Shown: positions 53,807-62,483 of the stretch, in pieces | How the letters are laid out: every line of letters starts with the position of its first letter | Position numbering within the stretch: position 1 is the first letter of the stretch | Origin: CAZSSH01 sp964609825 | GTDB taxonomy: Bacteria > Verrucomicrobiota > Lentisphaeria > Victivallales > Victivallaceae | Reading direction: 5' to 3' | Assembly: GCA_964609825.1 (NCBI GenBank) | Contig: CAZSSH010000010.1 | Location: forward strand, 558,001 to 622,000 | Length of the DNA: 64,000 nucleotides | The notes under the pieces: model-generated | The model's database searches: none | Told to the model about the DNA's origin: nothing | The model's input: the letters and a program-made list of their open reading frames with translations, nothing else | Translations under genes and position numbers: made by a program

Positions 53807-55078
53807 CTACCGGTAAATCTTCCAGTCTTTAAACTCGGGCAAATATTTGAGTACCAAGTCGCGGTCAAAACCGTTGTTGCGGATGACTTCGCGGAAAAAG
53901 TAGGCGCTCGGTTTGGGCGTGCGCTTAAAAGTCGTAAAATCGACATCCACCATGCCGAAGCGCGGCACAAAGCTCGCCCACTCGTAATTGTCCATCAAGG
54001 ACCAGTAAAGGTACCCCTCGACGCGGCTGCCGCGCCGCATCGCCTCGGCCAAGGCCTGCAAATGGCGGGCAAGGTAAAGAATGCGCAAACGGTCGTCGTC
54101 GCAGCTGTAGCCGTTCTCCGTGATGTACACGGGCAAATCCTGCAAGCCGCCAAGGCGGTCGACCAACCCCTCCGGGTAAAACTCCTCCAGATAAAACTCT
54201 TTGTCGATTGCGCGCAGATGATTGCAGTCATGACGCTTGCCGCTGCCGTTGGCCTTGCGGGCAGTGACAAAGTGACGGGTATAATAATTGAGCGACCAAA
54301 AATCGCACGAACCTTTTAAATCGGGCACCACCTCCGCGTCGCGGTACGGAAAGAGCACCTCCCCGGTACGGATGGCGTGAAAAAAGAATTGGTTGCCGAC
54401 CCAGTCGCGGATGCGGGTGCGGGTGACATCAAATTCGTCGCGCGGATTCTCCGGCTGCCATTCGACCAAAGCATGTGCGGTACTCACCGGCGCTTTGGAG
54501 TATTGGCGCACCACCGCCGTCCCTCGGGCATGGGCAACTAAAAAATTAGCTCTCGTTTCATAACTGTCCAATGAGTCGCCGTTGTTAAACTCATTAATAA
54601 TATTCCAGTAATCCACATAAGGAGCGATGACCGGCACCAGAAACTCAAGATGGCGGATGAAATCGGCGACATTTTCGCGCTTGCGGAAACCGCCCTTTTT
54701 CTCAAACCATTGGGGGTGGGTAAAGTGATGGAGGGTTAAAAATATTTTAATGTTGCGCTTTTTAAGCTCCTCAAGCATGGCGAGATAACGGTCGAGCGCC
54801 TGCCGGTCGCGCCGCCCCTCCGCGGGCTCAATGCGCGACCACTCGACGGACATGCGAAACGCCTGATGTTCCAGCGTCGAAAGCATCGCGAAATCATCCT
54901 GCCAGCGGTTCCAAAAATCGCATGCTTTGCCGGAGGGCTCGACGTTTTTGTCGGAGAGCTCCCAGTGGTAATTTTGACTGTCGACATTATCCCCCTCGAT
55001 CTGATGCCCTGCCGTTGCGGAGCCCCAGAGAAACCCTTTGGGAAATTGCACCGGCGCCATCGAAAAAATACCCAGCAT
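53807..55078 (-). CDS. GH1 family beta-glycosidase
   Basis: 423 residues, a complete GH1 barrel: N-terminal FPKGFLWGSATAGHQIEG, acid/base Glu163 in IINEFN, and nucleophile Glu321 in YITENGYS, with the LMDNYEWA end block. It hydrolyses beta-glucosides or related sugars; no signal peptide is seen, so it is probably cytoplasmic. The ATG at 55078 is chosen because AGAGGAG stands 7 bases upstream; 55102 is a possible earlier start. Confidence 0.92.
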   Translation of the reverse strand: MLGIFSMAPVQFPKGFLWGSATAGHQIEGDNVDSQNYHWELSDKNVEPSGKACDFWNRWQDDFAMLSTLEHQAFRMSVEWSRIEPAEGRRDRQALDRYLAMLEELKKRNIKIFLTLHHFTHPQWFEKKGGFRKRENVADFIRHLEFLVPVIAPYVDYWNIINEFNNGDSLDSYETRANFLVAHARGTAVVRQYSKAPVSTAHALVEWQPENPRDEFDVTRTRIRDWVGNQFFFHAIRTGEVLFPYRDAEVVPDLKGSCDFWSLNYYTRHFVTARKANGSGKRHDCNHLRAIDKEFYLEEFYPEGLVDRLGGLQDLPVYITENGYSCDDDRLRILYLARHLQALAEAMRRGSRVEGYLYWSLMDNYEWASFVPRFGMVDVDFTTFKRTPKPSAYFFREVIRNNGFDRDLVLKYLPEFKDWKIYR

Positions 55079-55215
55079 AATCGCACTCCTCTTTTGATCC
55101 ATGTATTTTGACCGCGACGCGGTGTCGCGTCATGCCATTACTATACCAGTAATTTTTCTAAATACAAGATCAAAAACAACCTCCGCAATGCAAATTTTGC
55201 ATAATTATTTTTAGA

Positions 55216-55965
55216 TCACGCTTTTTTCCGGGCCCGGTACTCCTGCGGAGTCATGCCGAAGGCCTTTAAAAAACTGCGGTGGAGGTAATTGGCGCTGCGG
55301 AATCCGGCCAGTTTGGCGACTTCGCCAATGGTCAGCTGCGAGTTGGTCAAAATTTGACAGGCGCACGCCAGACGGTGCTGCCGCAGCAATGCTGGAAAGG
55401 TTTGGCCGAATTCACCTTTCAGCAACTGGCTTGTGCGCGACTCGGTGACCCCCAGATGCTTTGCCAAGTCCGCCAAAGTACAGTCCGGGTTGCGAAACTG
55501 ATGCAAGAGCCAGCAGTTGATCCGGTCGCGGCGGTCGGCCCGCAGCGCCGTTTCCGGCATCGACTCCAATTTAAGGCGCAGATGATCGGCCAGCAATTCG
55601 CCGAAGTACAGCACCGTTTCGACATGCGCCAGCTCGGTTTCGGCAAAGACCCCGGCAAACATCACACCGAGGACTTTCCCAAATTTCTGAAGCGGGAAAA
55701 CCGCCTCGTAAACCCCGGCGTGGCACAATTTGCGAAACGGCCGCCCGGCGGCGACGCGCGCGGCGATCTCGTTAATATCGCAATAGCAGCATTTGTGATA
55801 ACTCACCTCCCCGGCCGAGCGGATGCGCTCACAAAATTCATTGTTGTGATGCAGCGCCAACGGCTCCGGCGCGGCCAGCGCGGTCACTTCGCCGGTGTAG
55901 TCATGAAAGGCGAGATGACAGTGCATCGTCGTCTCAAAGATTTCAATTTCACGGCAAAAATCCAT
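55216..55965 (-). CDS. AraC-family regulator with PocR-like sensor
   Basis: 249 residues. The N-terminal half is PocR-like (Cys-rich YHKCCYCDIN and later FAGVFAETE), a domain that binds small ligands; the C-terminal half has two AraC helix-turn-helix motifs (TLADLAKHLGVTES and IGEVAKLAGFRSANYLHRSF). It likely controls the GH1 gene or the divergent FAD gene. Divergent from the latter. Confidence 0.85.
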   Translation of the reverse strand: MDFCREIEIFETTMHCHLAFHDYTGEVTALAAPEPLALHHNNEFCERIRSAGEVSYHKCCYCDINEIAARVAAGRPFRKLCHAGVYEAVFPLQKFGKVLGVMFAGVFAETELAHVETVLYFGELLADHLRLKLESMPETALRADRRDRINCWLLHQFRNPDCTLADLAKHLGVTESRTSQLLKGEFGQTFPALLRQHRLACACQILTNSQLTIGEVAKLAGFRSANYLHRSFLKAFGMTPQEYRARKKA

Positions 55966-55994
55966 TTAATAACACCCATATTGTTGATATTTAT

Positions 55995-56023
55995 ATAATA
56001 ATTGCAGAAATGGAAATTGTCAA
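55995..56023 (-). promoter_or_regulatory. araC-1 promoter (TTGACA-N17-TATTAT)
   Basis: TTGACA (56018-56023) and TATTAT (55995-56000) on the minus strand with 17 bases between; leader about 23 bases. Its -35 box overlaps that of the divergent promoter. Confidence 0.65.
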
Positions 56024-56044
56024 ATCCTTTTCTTTGACTATACT
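56017..56044 (+). promoter_or_regulatory. promoter of the FAD oxidoreductase gene (TTGTCA-N16-TATACT)
   Basis: TTGTCA (56017-56022) and TATACT (56039-56044), 16 bases apart, 30 bases before the ATG. TTGTCAA reads as a -35 on both strands. Confidence 0.65.
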
Positions 56045-56074
56045 ATAAAAAAAGCAACTTTTTTGAGGAAAAAG

Positions 56075-57400
56075 ATGAATACCATTGCTTATTACACACT
56101 GCCGGTCAAACATAAGGTCGATGTCTGTGTTGCGGGGGCCGGGCCGGGCGGGATTGCCGCCGCCGTCAGCGCCGCGCGTCAGGGCGCCAAAGTTTTGATT
56201 TTTGATGCCCACACCATGGCGGGCGGGATGAGCACCGGCGCCTTGATCCCCGTGTTGATGCCCTACAGTGACGGCGTCAATTTTTTGCCGGGCGGCTTCG
56301 GGCGCGAGGTGATTGACCGCATCGCGGCGGAGTCAAATTTGCGCAACTTTTTCAACCATGGCGCTTTGCTCAACGCCGAGCACCTAAAATATGTTTATGA
56401 GGATATGCTGACGCAAGCCGGGGCGGAAATACTCTATTATTCGCGGCTGGTCGATGTCATCAAAGACGGCGGCACGGTCAAGTCTGCGGTCATCGCCGCT
56501 CCCTCTGGATTGTTTGCGGTCAATGCCGAAATCTTTATTGACGCAACCGGCGACGGCACCTTGGCGGCACGGGCCGGAGCGGACTTTGAAATGGCGAAGC
56601 CGGATGAAATCATGCCGTCGACCTTGTGCTCGGTGTGGGCCGGGTTCGACTGGGAGGCGTACCGCGCGGGCAAGGCATTCAGCCACAATGACGACCAAAT
56701 GCTCGCCAAGCTCGCCAACGCTTTTATGACCGGCGAGTTGAGCGTCGAGGATTATCACCATACCGGTTTTTCGCGTATTTCCAAACATACGGCGGCGGCC
56801 AATATCGGTCATGTTTTCGGCATCGACCCCACCGACGAAGCCTCGCTCACCGCGGGCCTGATCGCCAGCCGCAAGTTGTTGCGCGAATATGAGCAGTTTT
56901 ACCGCAAACACATCGACGGCTTTGCCGACGCCGAGATTGTGACCTCGGGCTCGCTTCTGGGTGTCCGCGAGTCGCGGCGGATCACCGGCGATTATACGTT
57001 AAACCGCGACGATTACCTCGCCCGGCGCGATTTTGACGACGAAATCGGCCGTTACAATTTCCCGGCCGACATCCACCCGCCGCGCCCCGGCCGGGCGGAG
57101 CTGGAGGAGCACAAGCGGATTTTTCACAACGAAAGTTACAAGTCGGGCGAGAGCTACGGCATCCCGTACCGGATTTTGCTGCCGCAAACGTTAGACAATG
57201 TTCTCACTTGCGGCCGCTGCGTGAGCACCGACCGCTATGTGCACGCGTCGCTGCGGGTCATCCCCGGCTGCTGGATCACCGGTCAGGCGGCGGGACTGGC
57301 GGCGGCGCTGGCGGTTGACGGCCGCACCGCGCCGCGCACCGTTGATGTCAAAGCGTTGCAGCAAAAGCTGCGTAAGCTTGGCGTTTACTTTCACCCTTAG
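56075..57400 (+). CDS. FAD-dependent oxidoreductase
   Basis: 441 residues with the dinucleotide-binding VCVAGAGPGGIAAAV at the N-terminus, the IDATGDGTLAARAGA block and a C-terminal FAD block (GRCVSTDRYVH, GQAAGLAAAL), of the FAD_oxidored (PF12831) type. Such proteins occur in polysaccharide-use loci of Lentisphaerae and others, without known reactions. GAGGAA precedes the ATG; the TTG at 56063 is the alternative. Its end overlaps the convergent rhamnosidase gene by 53 bases. Confidence 0.83.
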   Translation: MNTIAYYTLPVKHKVDVCVAGAGPGGIAAAVSAARQGAKVLIFDAHTMAGGMSTGALIPVLMPYSDGVNFLPGGFGREVIDRIAAESNLRNFFNHGALLNAEHLKYVYEDMLTQAGAEILYYSRLVDVIKDGGTVKSAVIAAPSGLFAVNAEIFIDATGDGTLAARAGADFEMAKPDEIMPSTLCSVWAGFDWEAYRAGKAFSHNDDQMLAKLANAFMTGELSVEDYHHTGFSRISKHTAAANIGHVFGIDPTDEASLTAGLIASRKLLREYEQFYRKHIDGFADAEIVTSGSLLGVRESRRITGDYTLNRDDYLARRDFDDEIGRYNFPADIHPPRPGRAELEEHKRIFHNESYKSGESYGIPYRILLPQTLDNVLTCGRCVSTDRYVHASLRVIPGCWITGQAAGLAAALAVDGRTAPRTVDVKALQQKLRKLGVYFHP

Positions 57401-59708
57401 TTTTTAACGGGAGCTCCAAGGCATGCACCCCTGCCCCCAAACGGCTGCCGTCCGGCAGTACCGCCAGCGTCCCGGCAGGCACGGTCAAGACGGCTTTGCC
57501 AAGCTCCAGCTCAACATTGATGTTGCCGTGCGGCGTCGGAATCCGGCCGCGGGCAAACTTCAAGTCAAAGAGCTCGGGTTCAAAAGCAAAGTTGGCAAAG
57601 CCGGGGGTCAGCGGCGTCACGCCCAAAATTTCGGAAGTCATGAAATCCACCGGGATGGTGCCGAAGCCGTGACACAAGCTCCCGCATTCGCCCATCGCCT
57701 CGCGCCCGATTTTGTGAATCCCGGCCTCAAACAACGTGGGCGACCCGGAGTCGGTAGAGTTGCTCCAATATTTGCGGATGCGCTCCAAGCCGACCTTTTG
57801 CAACCCTTGCTCGCGCGCCGCCTGAAACCAGAAGTGATGCAAATAGTACTCGGGCATCAGACACGAGTCGAGCGTCAAAGCCTCGACAAAGCGTGCCTTG
57901 CGCTCCTCTGAGGCCTCGCCGGTCAACAGCCACAAGGCATGGGCCAGCTGACTTTGGACAGTGGTGACTTTCCCTTTATGGGTGATCTGATCGGTCAAAA
58001 GACCGCTTGCCGGGTCGACAAAAACCGCCTCCAAATTGGCGGCGATGAGCTGGCGGCGGCGCCTGATTTCTTTGATATCAGTCTTATAATCCAGTTTTTG
58101 AGCAGCGTCGACAAAGAGTTTGGCGGCGATGATGTATAAGCTGTTGAGCATCGACTCTTTCATCCCCCCGTTAAAGGTGTAGCCATTGAGCTCAAAGCAC
58201 CAGTCGTAAAAGTGCCAGCGGGCGGTACGCTCGCGGGTAGTCAACATTCCTTTGTCATCGGCGAGTTTCCACAACGAGTTCAAAATCTGCTCAATGTTGG
58301 GCAAATATTTGCGCACGGTCTTTTCGTCGCCCGAAAACATCCAGTAGTCCTGCAGCATCAGCATCATAAACAAATTGGTCGGCGCAAAAATAAAATCAAA
58401 CGCGCCGTCAACCGGCGGCGCCGGACATACCGCCGGGATCAAGTGCTGGTCATCGGTCTGGGAGAAGGCAAGCTCAAAACACCGCCGGTGAATCTCCTCG
58501 GTGCCAAAGGAAATCAAATTGGCGCGATTGTTGACGATTAAATCATTGACCCAAAAGCCACGTTCGCGCCACGGGCAGTCGGTGAAAGCGTCGCTGGCGC
58601 ACGCCGACAAGGTTTCCTGACAAACCTCAAAAATCCGGTTGAGCCGGTAGTCGCTCGCAAAGAAACTCCCGCGTTTGGCAAACGGATAACGCCGGTCGAT
58701 TCCGCGGATTTGTGAAATCTTGACCGGGCGGTCAAAGTTGCGGATCGTCAACTGGACCATCCGGAAGCCGCGCTCAAAGAGCGTCGTACCGATTTGATTT
58801 TTGCCCTCGGCCAAAGTATAACGGTCGGTAAAATGATACGTGACATTGGACTGAAACATGGAGGCGATGCGGTCACCCTTTAAGACTTCACCGTAAACCA
58901 CCTCGACGACTGTCCCCGCCGGAGCGTCGACGACCGCCGCCAAGCGCCCGGAGACCTCATAATCAAAGTCGCAGACGAGGCGCACTCCTTTGCCGTTGGG
59001 TGCAATCACGCACTCATCCTCGGCCGACATCAAGGCGGCAATGTTTTGCAAACGTCTGCCGTCAACGGGAGAAAGCTTTTCACCGTCGACAAAAGCCGGA
59101 ATCAACGCAGGGTCATCCGGGGAAGTGTTGCCGATTTCACCAATGACCGGGACATCGGCTACCAGCCGGACGTTTTCGCGCATCGCGGGCAAAGTGTTTT
59201 TCAACAATTTTTTGGCCAACAAACGCGGATCGGTGACCAAGGCCGCCTTTTGCCACGGATCCGGCTTGACCCGCAAATCGCGGCACTCCATGCGTCCGAT
59301 CTGCGTGGTGTAATAAGGTACTTTGCGCGCCCAGCTTTGAGTGGCGGCAACTTCCCAAGTCTCGTCAGTGGCGGTGATGTTTTCGAGCTCGGCAATCACG
59401 GCGGCGGTCGTTGAGCTCACGGTAAAATTTTCCTCGCCCAAGGTGTAAACCTCGATCAACAGCTCGTTGCCGCCGGTGTGGAGATAGCGCGCGATATCGG
59501 TTTCGTCATAATAATGCAGCGAGCACGTACCGCGCACCGGGCCGGTGATCACGGCAAGACCGTTGACCAGCAAACGGTAGTGGCTGTCGGCCGAAATCTT
59601 GATCGTGGCGCTCGGCGGCAGTTGCTGCAAGTTTACCATCTTACGCGCATAAAAGTAATAATTGCCGTTGCCGTCATAACTTTTGGGGGCGATCCAGCGA
59701 GCATTCAT
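57348..59708 (-). CDS. GH78-type alpha-L-rhamnosidase
   Basis: 786 residues. N-terminal sugar-binding beta domains, then the (alpha/alpha)6 barrel with TDCPWRERGFWVND (the family's DCPxRE block with the acid), WKLADDKG and FYDWCFELNGY, and a C-terminal beta-sandwich. GH78 enzymes release L-rhamnose from plant and bacterial glycans. No signal peptide is seen. AAGGAG precedes the ATG. The overlap with the convergent FAD gene is 53 bases and both end frames look normal. Confidence 0.87.
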   Translation of the reverse strand: MNARWIAPKSYDGNGNYYFYARKMVNLQQLPPSATIKISADSHYRLLVNGLAVITGPVRGTCSLHYYDETDIARYLHTGGNELLIEVYTLGEENFTVSSTTAAVIAELENITATDETWEVAATQSWARKVPYYTTQIGRMECRDLRVKPDPWQKAALVTDPRLLAKKLLKNTLPAMRENVRLVADVPVIGEIGNTSPDDPALIPAFVDGEKLSPVDGRRLQNIAALMSAEDECVIAPNGKGVRLVCDFDYEVSGRLAAVVDAPAGTVVEVVYGEVLKGDRIASMFQSNVTYHFTDRYTLAEGKNQIGTTLFERGFRMVQLTIRNFDRPVKISQIRGIDRRYPFAKRGSFFASDYRLNRIFEVCQETLSACASDAFTDCPWRERGFWVNDLIVNNRANLISFGTEEIHRRCFELAFSQTDDQHLIPAVCPAPPVDGAFDFIFAPTNLFMMLMLQDYWMFSGDEKTVRKYLPNIEQILNSLWKLADDKGMLTTRERTARWHFYDWCFELNGYTFNGGMKESMLNSLYIIAAKLFVDAAQKLDYKTDIKEIRRRRQLIAANLEAVFVDPASGLLTDQITHKGKVTTVQSQLAHALWLLTGEASEERKARFVEALTLDSCLMPEYYLHHFWFQAAREQGLQKVGLERIRKYWSNSTDSGSPTLFEAGIHKIGREAMGECGSLCHGFGTIPVDFMTSEILGVTPLTPGFANFAFEPELFDLKFARGRIPTPHGNINVELELGKAVLTVPAGTLAVLPDGSRLGAGVHALELPLKTKGESKRQAYAAFAATL

Positions 59709-59822
59709 AAAAAATCTCCTTATTTTAGTTGATAATATATCTATTATACTTGAAAAATATGATTTTTAAATGGATATTATAGCAAAAGATATATCTGTTT
59801 GACACATCAATTGGCGGGAAAC
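59709..59822. promoter_or_regulatory. divergent control region of GH78 and araC-2
   Basis: A 114-base AT-rich gap. Minus strand TATAAT occurs twice (one 31 bases or so before the GH78 SD); plus strand TTGAAA (59750-59755) with GATATT 17 bases on is weak. A palindrome AGATATATCT lies at 59788-59797, a possible operator. Individual promoters are uncertain. Confidence 0.4.
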
Positions 59823-60584
59823 ATGTTTGAACACAATTTAAAAATTCACTATTGCAGCTATTTGTGCGACATCACGCCGTGGGTACAAAACGACCTGATG
59901 ACCCCCTACTGGCGCTTTTACTGGAACGAAGTCCCCGGCGGCTGCCTCCGCTGGCAGCACCGGGAAATCGAGCTCGGCCCCGAGGTGTTTACCGTGATCC
60001 CCGGCTATCTCAAGTTTTCCACCTTTGCCCGGGCTCCATTTCACCAGTTTTTCATCCACTTTGCCCTCAATGAACAATTGGTTTTGCCCGGAAAAAAAAT
60101 CTGGCAAATTCCCGCCGATCCCCAAATCATAAAGGAAATCAAAACCTTTATTGCCACTGACAACACGCCCGAGCGGGAGCTCGAAAGGGCAATCATGGCT
60201 TACCGGATTTTGGCCGGGGGATTGCTTGAGTTGCCGCGCGAAGTTCTGGCGCCGCCCCCGCGGCTCGACGAGCGCATCGTCAAGGCCTGTGAGTACATTG
60301 ACAAAAATCTCCACCAAGCCCCCGGCAACGACCAGCTGGCCGCCCTCCTCCGGCTTAACCGCAACAGTTTTGTCCGGCTCTTTGCCCAAACCGTGGGTGA
60401 GACGCCGCAACAGTACATCAAGCGCAAACGCATCGAGCGCGCCTGCGAGTATTTGCACTTCAGCGACCAGTCGATTGAGGAGATTGCCGAAACCCTCGGC
60501 TTTGCCGACCGTTTTCACTTCAGCCGCTGCTTTCGTCAGGTAATGCTGATGCCCCCCGCCCGCTTCCGTGCCACGCAGAAATAA
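59823..60584 (+). CDS. AraC-family transcriptional regulator
   Basis: 253 residues. The N-terminal half has a cupin-like arm (TVIPGYLKF, FFIHFAL), and the C-terminal half two AraC HTH motifs (NDQLAALLRLNRNSFVRLF and IEEIAETLGFADRFHFSRCF). It is divergent from GH78, suggesting that rhamnose-type sugars control it; that is inference. The ATG at 59823 is preferred to the TTG at 59799. Confidence 0.85.
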   Translation: MFEHNLKIHYCSYLCDITPWVQNDLMTPYWRFYWNEVPGGCLRWQHREIELGPEVFTVIPGYLKFSTFARAPFHQFFIHFALNEQLVLPGKKIWQIPADPQIIKEIKTFIATDNTPERELERAIMAYRILAGGLLELPREVLAPPPRLDERIVKACEYIDKNLHQAPGNDQLAALLRLNRNSFVRLFAQTVGETPQQYIKRKRIERACEYLHFSDQSIEEIAETLGFADRFHFSRCFRQVMLMPPARFRATQK

Positions 60585-60597
60585 CATAAAAGAGGAT

Positions 60598-60626
60598 TTG
60601 ACAACGCCTAAAATCGATGATATGGT
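60598..60626 (+). promoter_or_regulatory. promoter of the small membrane gene cluster
   Basis: A consensus TTGACA (60598-60603) and TATGGT (60621-60626), 17 bases apart, about 30 bases before the ATG at 60656. Confidence 0.6.
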
Positions 60627-60655
60627 ATTGCAACGAAACTGCCAAGAGGTTATTT

Positions 60656-61072
60656 ATGGATCAAAAAATGCGCCTGATATTGTTGCTGGAGTCGGGTTTG
60701 CTGTTGTTATTTGTTCTGTTGTTTTTGGCCCGGCAAAATTTTAACATGGAGACAGTTATATTTTCCTATTCGGTCTTACTGTTTTACTCTGTGAATTTAT
60801 TTTTCTCGGTCGGCGCAACTCTTTTCCTCAAAGAGTTCAATATTTCCGGGATCGACAGCAAAGAGAAAAAACAAATTTATGGTTTAATATTGATGATTGC
60901 AATGACATTCGGTATAGCGTTTTTTACATTGTGGAGACTGGAGCGCCATTCGCTGTCATGTCTGATTTCACCAATCGGTGCAAGTATCATATTGGCCAAT
61001 GCGGTCTTGGTCGGCAAAATATTCATCACCGCACGCACATTCTTGCTTGACCAGCAAAAAAAATCACAATAA
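60656..61072 (+). CDS. small membrane protein, unknown
   Basis: 138 residues, four hydrophobic helices, no domain recognised. AAGAGG stands before the ATG at 60656; the frame from 60617 is longer but without an SD. First of four short genes. Confidence 0.65.
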   Translation: MDQKMRLILLLESGLLLLFVLLFLARQNFNMETVIFSYSVLLFYSVNLFFSVGATLFLKEFNISGIDSKEKKQIYGLILMIAMTFGIAFFTLWRLERHSLSCLISPIGASIILANAVLVGKIFITARTFLLDQQKKSQ

Positions 61073-61106
61073 TTAGAAGAGATTTATAGCAATAAAACAA
61101 AAAATA

Positions 61107-61409
61107 ATGCAATATAAAAATATCATACTTCAACTCCGTCGCCGCCGTTACGATATTATAGCGTGCTTTGTGCTGTTGTCGTCCGAGGCGGCGGTTTTGC
61201 TGTATTACGGCAACTTTTGGGACGCCATCGGCGGAATGACAGGGCTTTATCTTTTGTGGGGTGTTTTGGTTTTGATCCTCACGCTTTTGGGGAGAGCCAA
61301 CGGCAAAAAAATATTCAGCAAAGCAGTCTCCACCCTCGCCCATATCCCGGTGATCTTTTTTATTTGTGCCATTGTTGTATCATTTTTAATCCGGCTGACA
61401 GTCCGTTAA
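61107..61409 (+). CDS. small membrane protein, unknown
   Basis: 100 residues, three hydrophobic helices behind a basic N-terminus (LRRRRYD). No domain recognised; 34 bases after the previous gene. Confidence 0.55.
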   Translation: MQYKNIILQLRRRRYDIIACFVLLSSEAAVLLYYGNFWDAIGGMTGLYLLWGVLVLILTLLGRANGKKIFSKAVSTLAHIPVIFFICAIVVSFLIRLTVR

Positions 61410-61461
61410 TTTAAAAACCGGGATATTTACACTTGCATTTTTATTGGTTCGATAGTAAGGT

Positions 61462-61935
61462 ATGACAAAGCAACAGCGGCGGAATATTATGAAACACTTT
61501 TTGATTGATTATGAGCATTTGAGCCAAAATAAGCCCAAAACCGGGACAGCCCAATTTATTTTGCTGCTGCTGTTTGTTTTGCTTTCTCCTTGGGAAGCGG
61601 GATTTTTTCACTCTGTCTGTATAAACAATTCGGTATACCATCTCAGCGCCAAGTGGACGACAGCTCTGTCCGTCATCGCGGTACTCCCCTATTACTATAT
61701 TTCACGGGTACTGGACAATATCTTTTATTATTTTGTCGTCATTGCCTTGTACTCGATACTGTATTCCTTGATCATCCGCGGTCTGCTGTGGGCGGTATCC
61801 TGTCTGTTTGCCGATCAGGTCAATTATTATATTTATTTATTCACGCATCCGGCGGTCATTAATCTTTTGCTCAGCTGCGGCTTTTTTATTTATCTCTTGC
61901 GGCATAAAATCAACAGCAAGGAAGAAAACAAATGA
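61462..61935 (+). CDS. small membrane protein, unknown
   Basis: 157 residues, about four hydrophobic helices and no recognised domain. A start at 61489 is possible. It ends in a 4-base overlap with the next gene. Confidence 0.55.
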   Translation: MTKQQRRNIMKHFLIDYEHLSQNKPKTGTAQFILLLLFVLLSPWEAGFFHSVCINNSVYHLSAKWTTALSVIAVLPYYYISRVLDNIFYYFVVIALYSILYSLIIRGLLWAVSCLFADQVNYYIYLFTHPAVINLLLSCGFFIYLLRHKINSKEENK

Positions 61936-62399
61936 AAAACAAAAGATATTTTGTTTATATCATATTGGCGGCGCTGCTGCTGTTGATTGCCATCGGTTTT
62001 ATACTGCCGCAGCTCAATCCACAACCCAATGCGGCCGAGCGGCAATGGTTGTTTCGCGTCGAGTTCCTCAACCTTTTGGGAAGATCGTATACCGAATACT
62101 TGAAGCAGCCCGGCGCTGATCCGGCGGACAAACAAAAAATTATTGAGTTTGCTCAAGCGTTTTTCCCAACTTGGAATTTCTGGCTGGCAGATTTTCCCGC
62201 TGTCTACGGCACGGAAGATTTTACCCAAGTTTTTACCGTCGTCGGTCAACCGTTTTCTGCCGGCGGGCAATGGATGATGATTGAAAACCGCCCCCCGGAG
62301 CAACAGCCGCTGGGCATCACCTCCCAGAGGCAAATATTCGTCGTCAGGCAACTCGGCTTGCCGGAAAATTTAAATCGACATCATATGCCGAAACAGTAA
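61932..62399 (+). CDS. single-pass membrane-anchored protein, unknown
   Basis: 155 residues: one N-terminal helix (about 7-27) then a soluble domain, probably periplasmic. No domain recognised. Overlaps the previous gene (ATGA), so the two are likely coupled. A gap of about 84 bases then separates it from the convergent glycosyltransferase gene. Confidence 0.6.
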   Translation: MKNKRYFVYIILAALLLLIAIGFILPQLNPQPNAAERQWLFRVEFLNLLGRSYTEYLKQPGADPADKQKIIEFAQAFFPTWNFWLADFPAVYGTEDFTQVFTVVGQPFSAGGQWMMIENRPPEQQPLGITSQRQIFVVRQLGLPENLNRHHMPKQ

Positions 62400-62483
62400 T
62401 GTTACGCTTGGCAGTGCATGCATTGTTTATTCTCGAACAATCGCGCGGATTCGCGTCGTTCATGAATAGCCGGACAAATCTTC

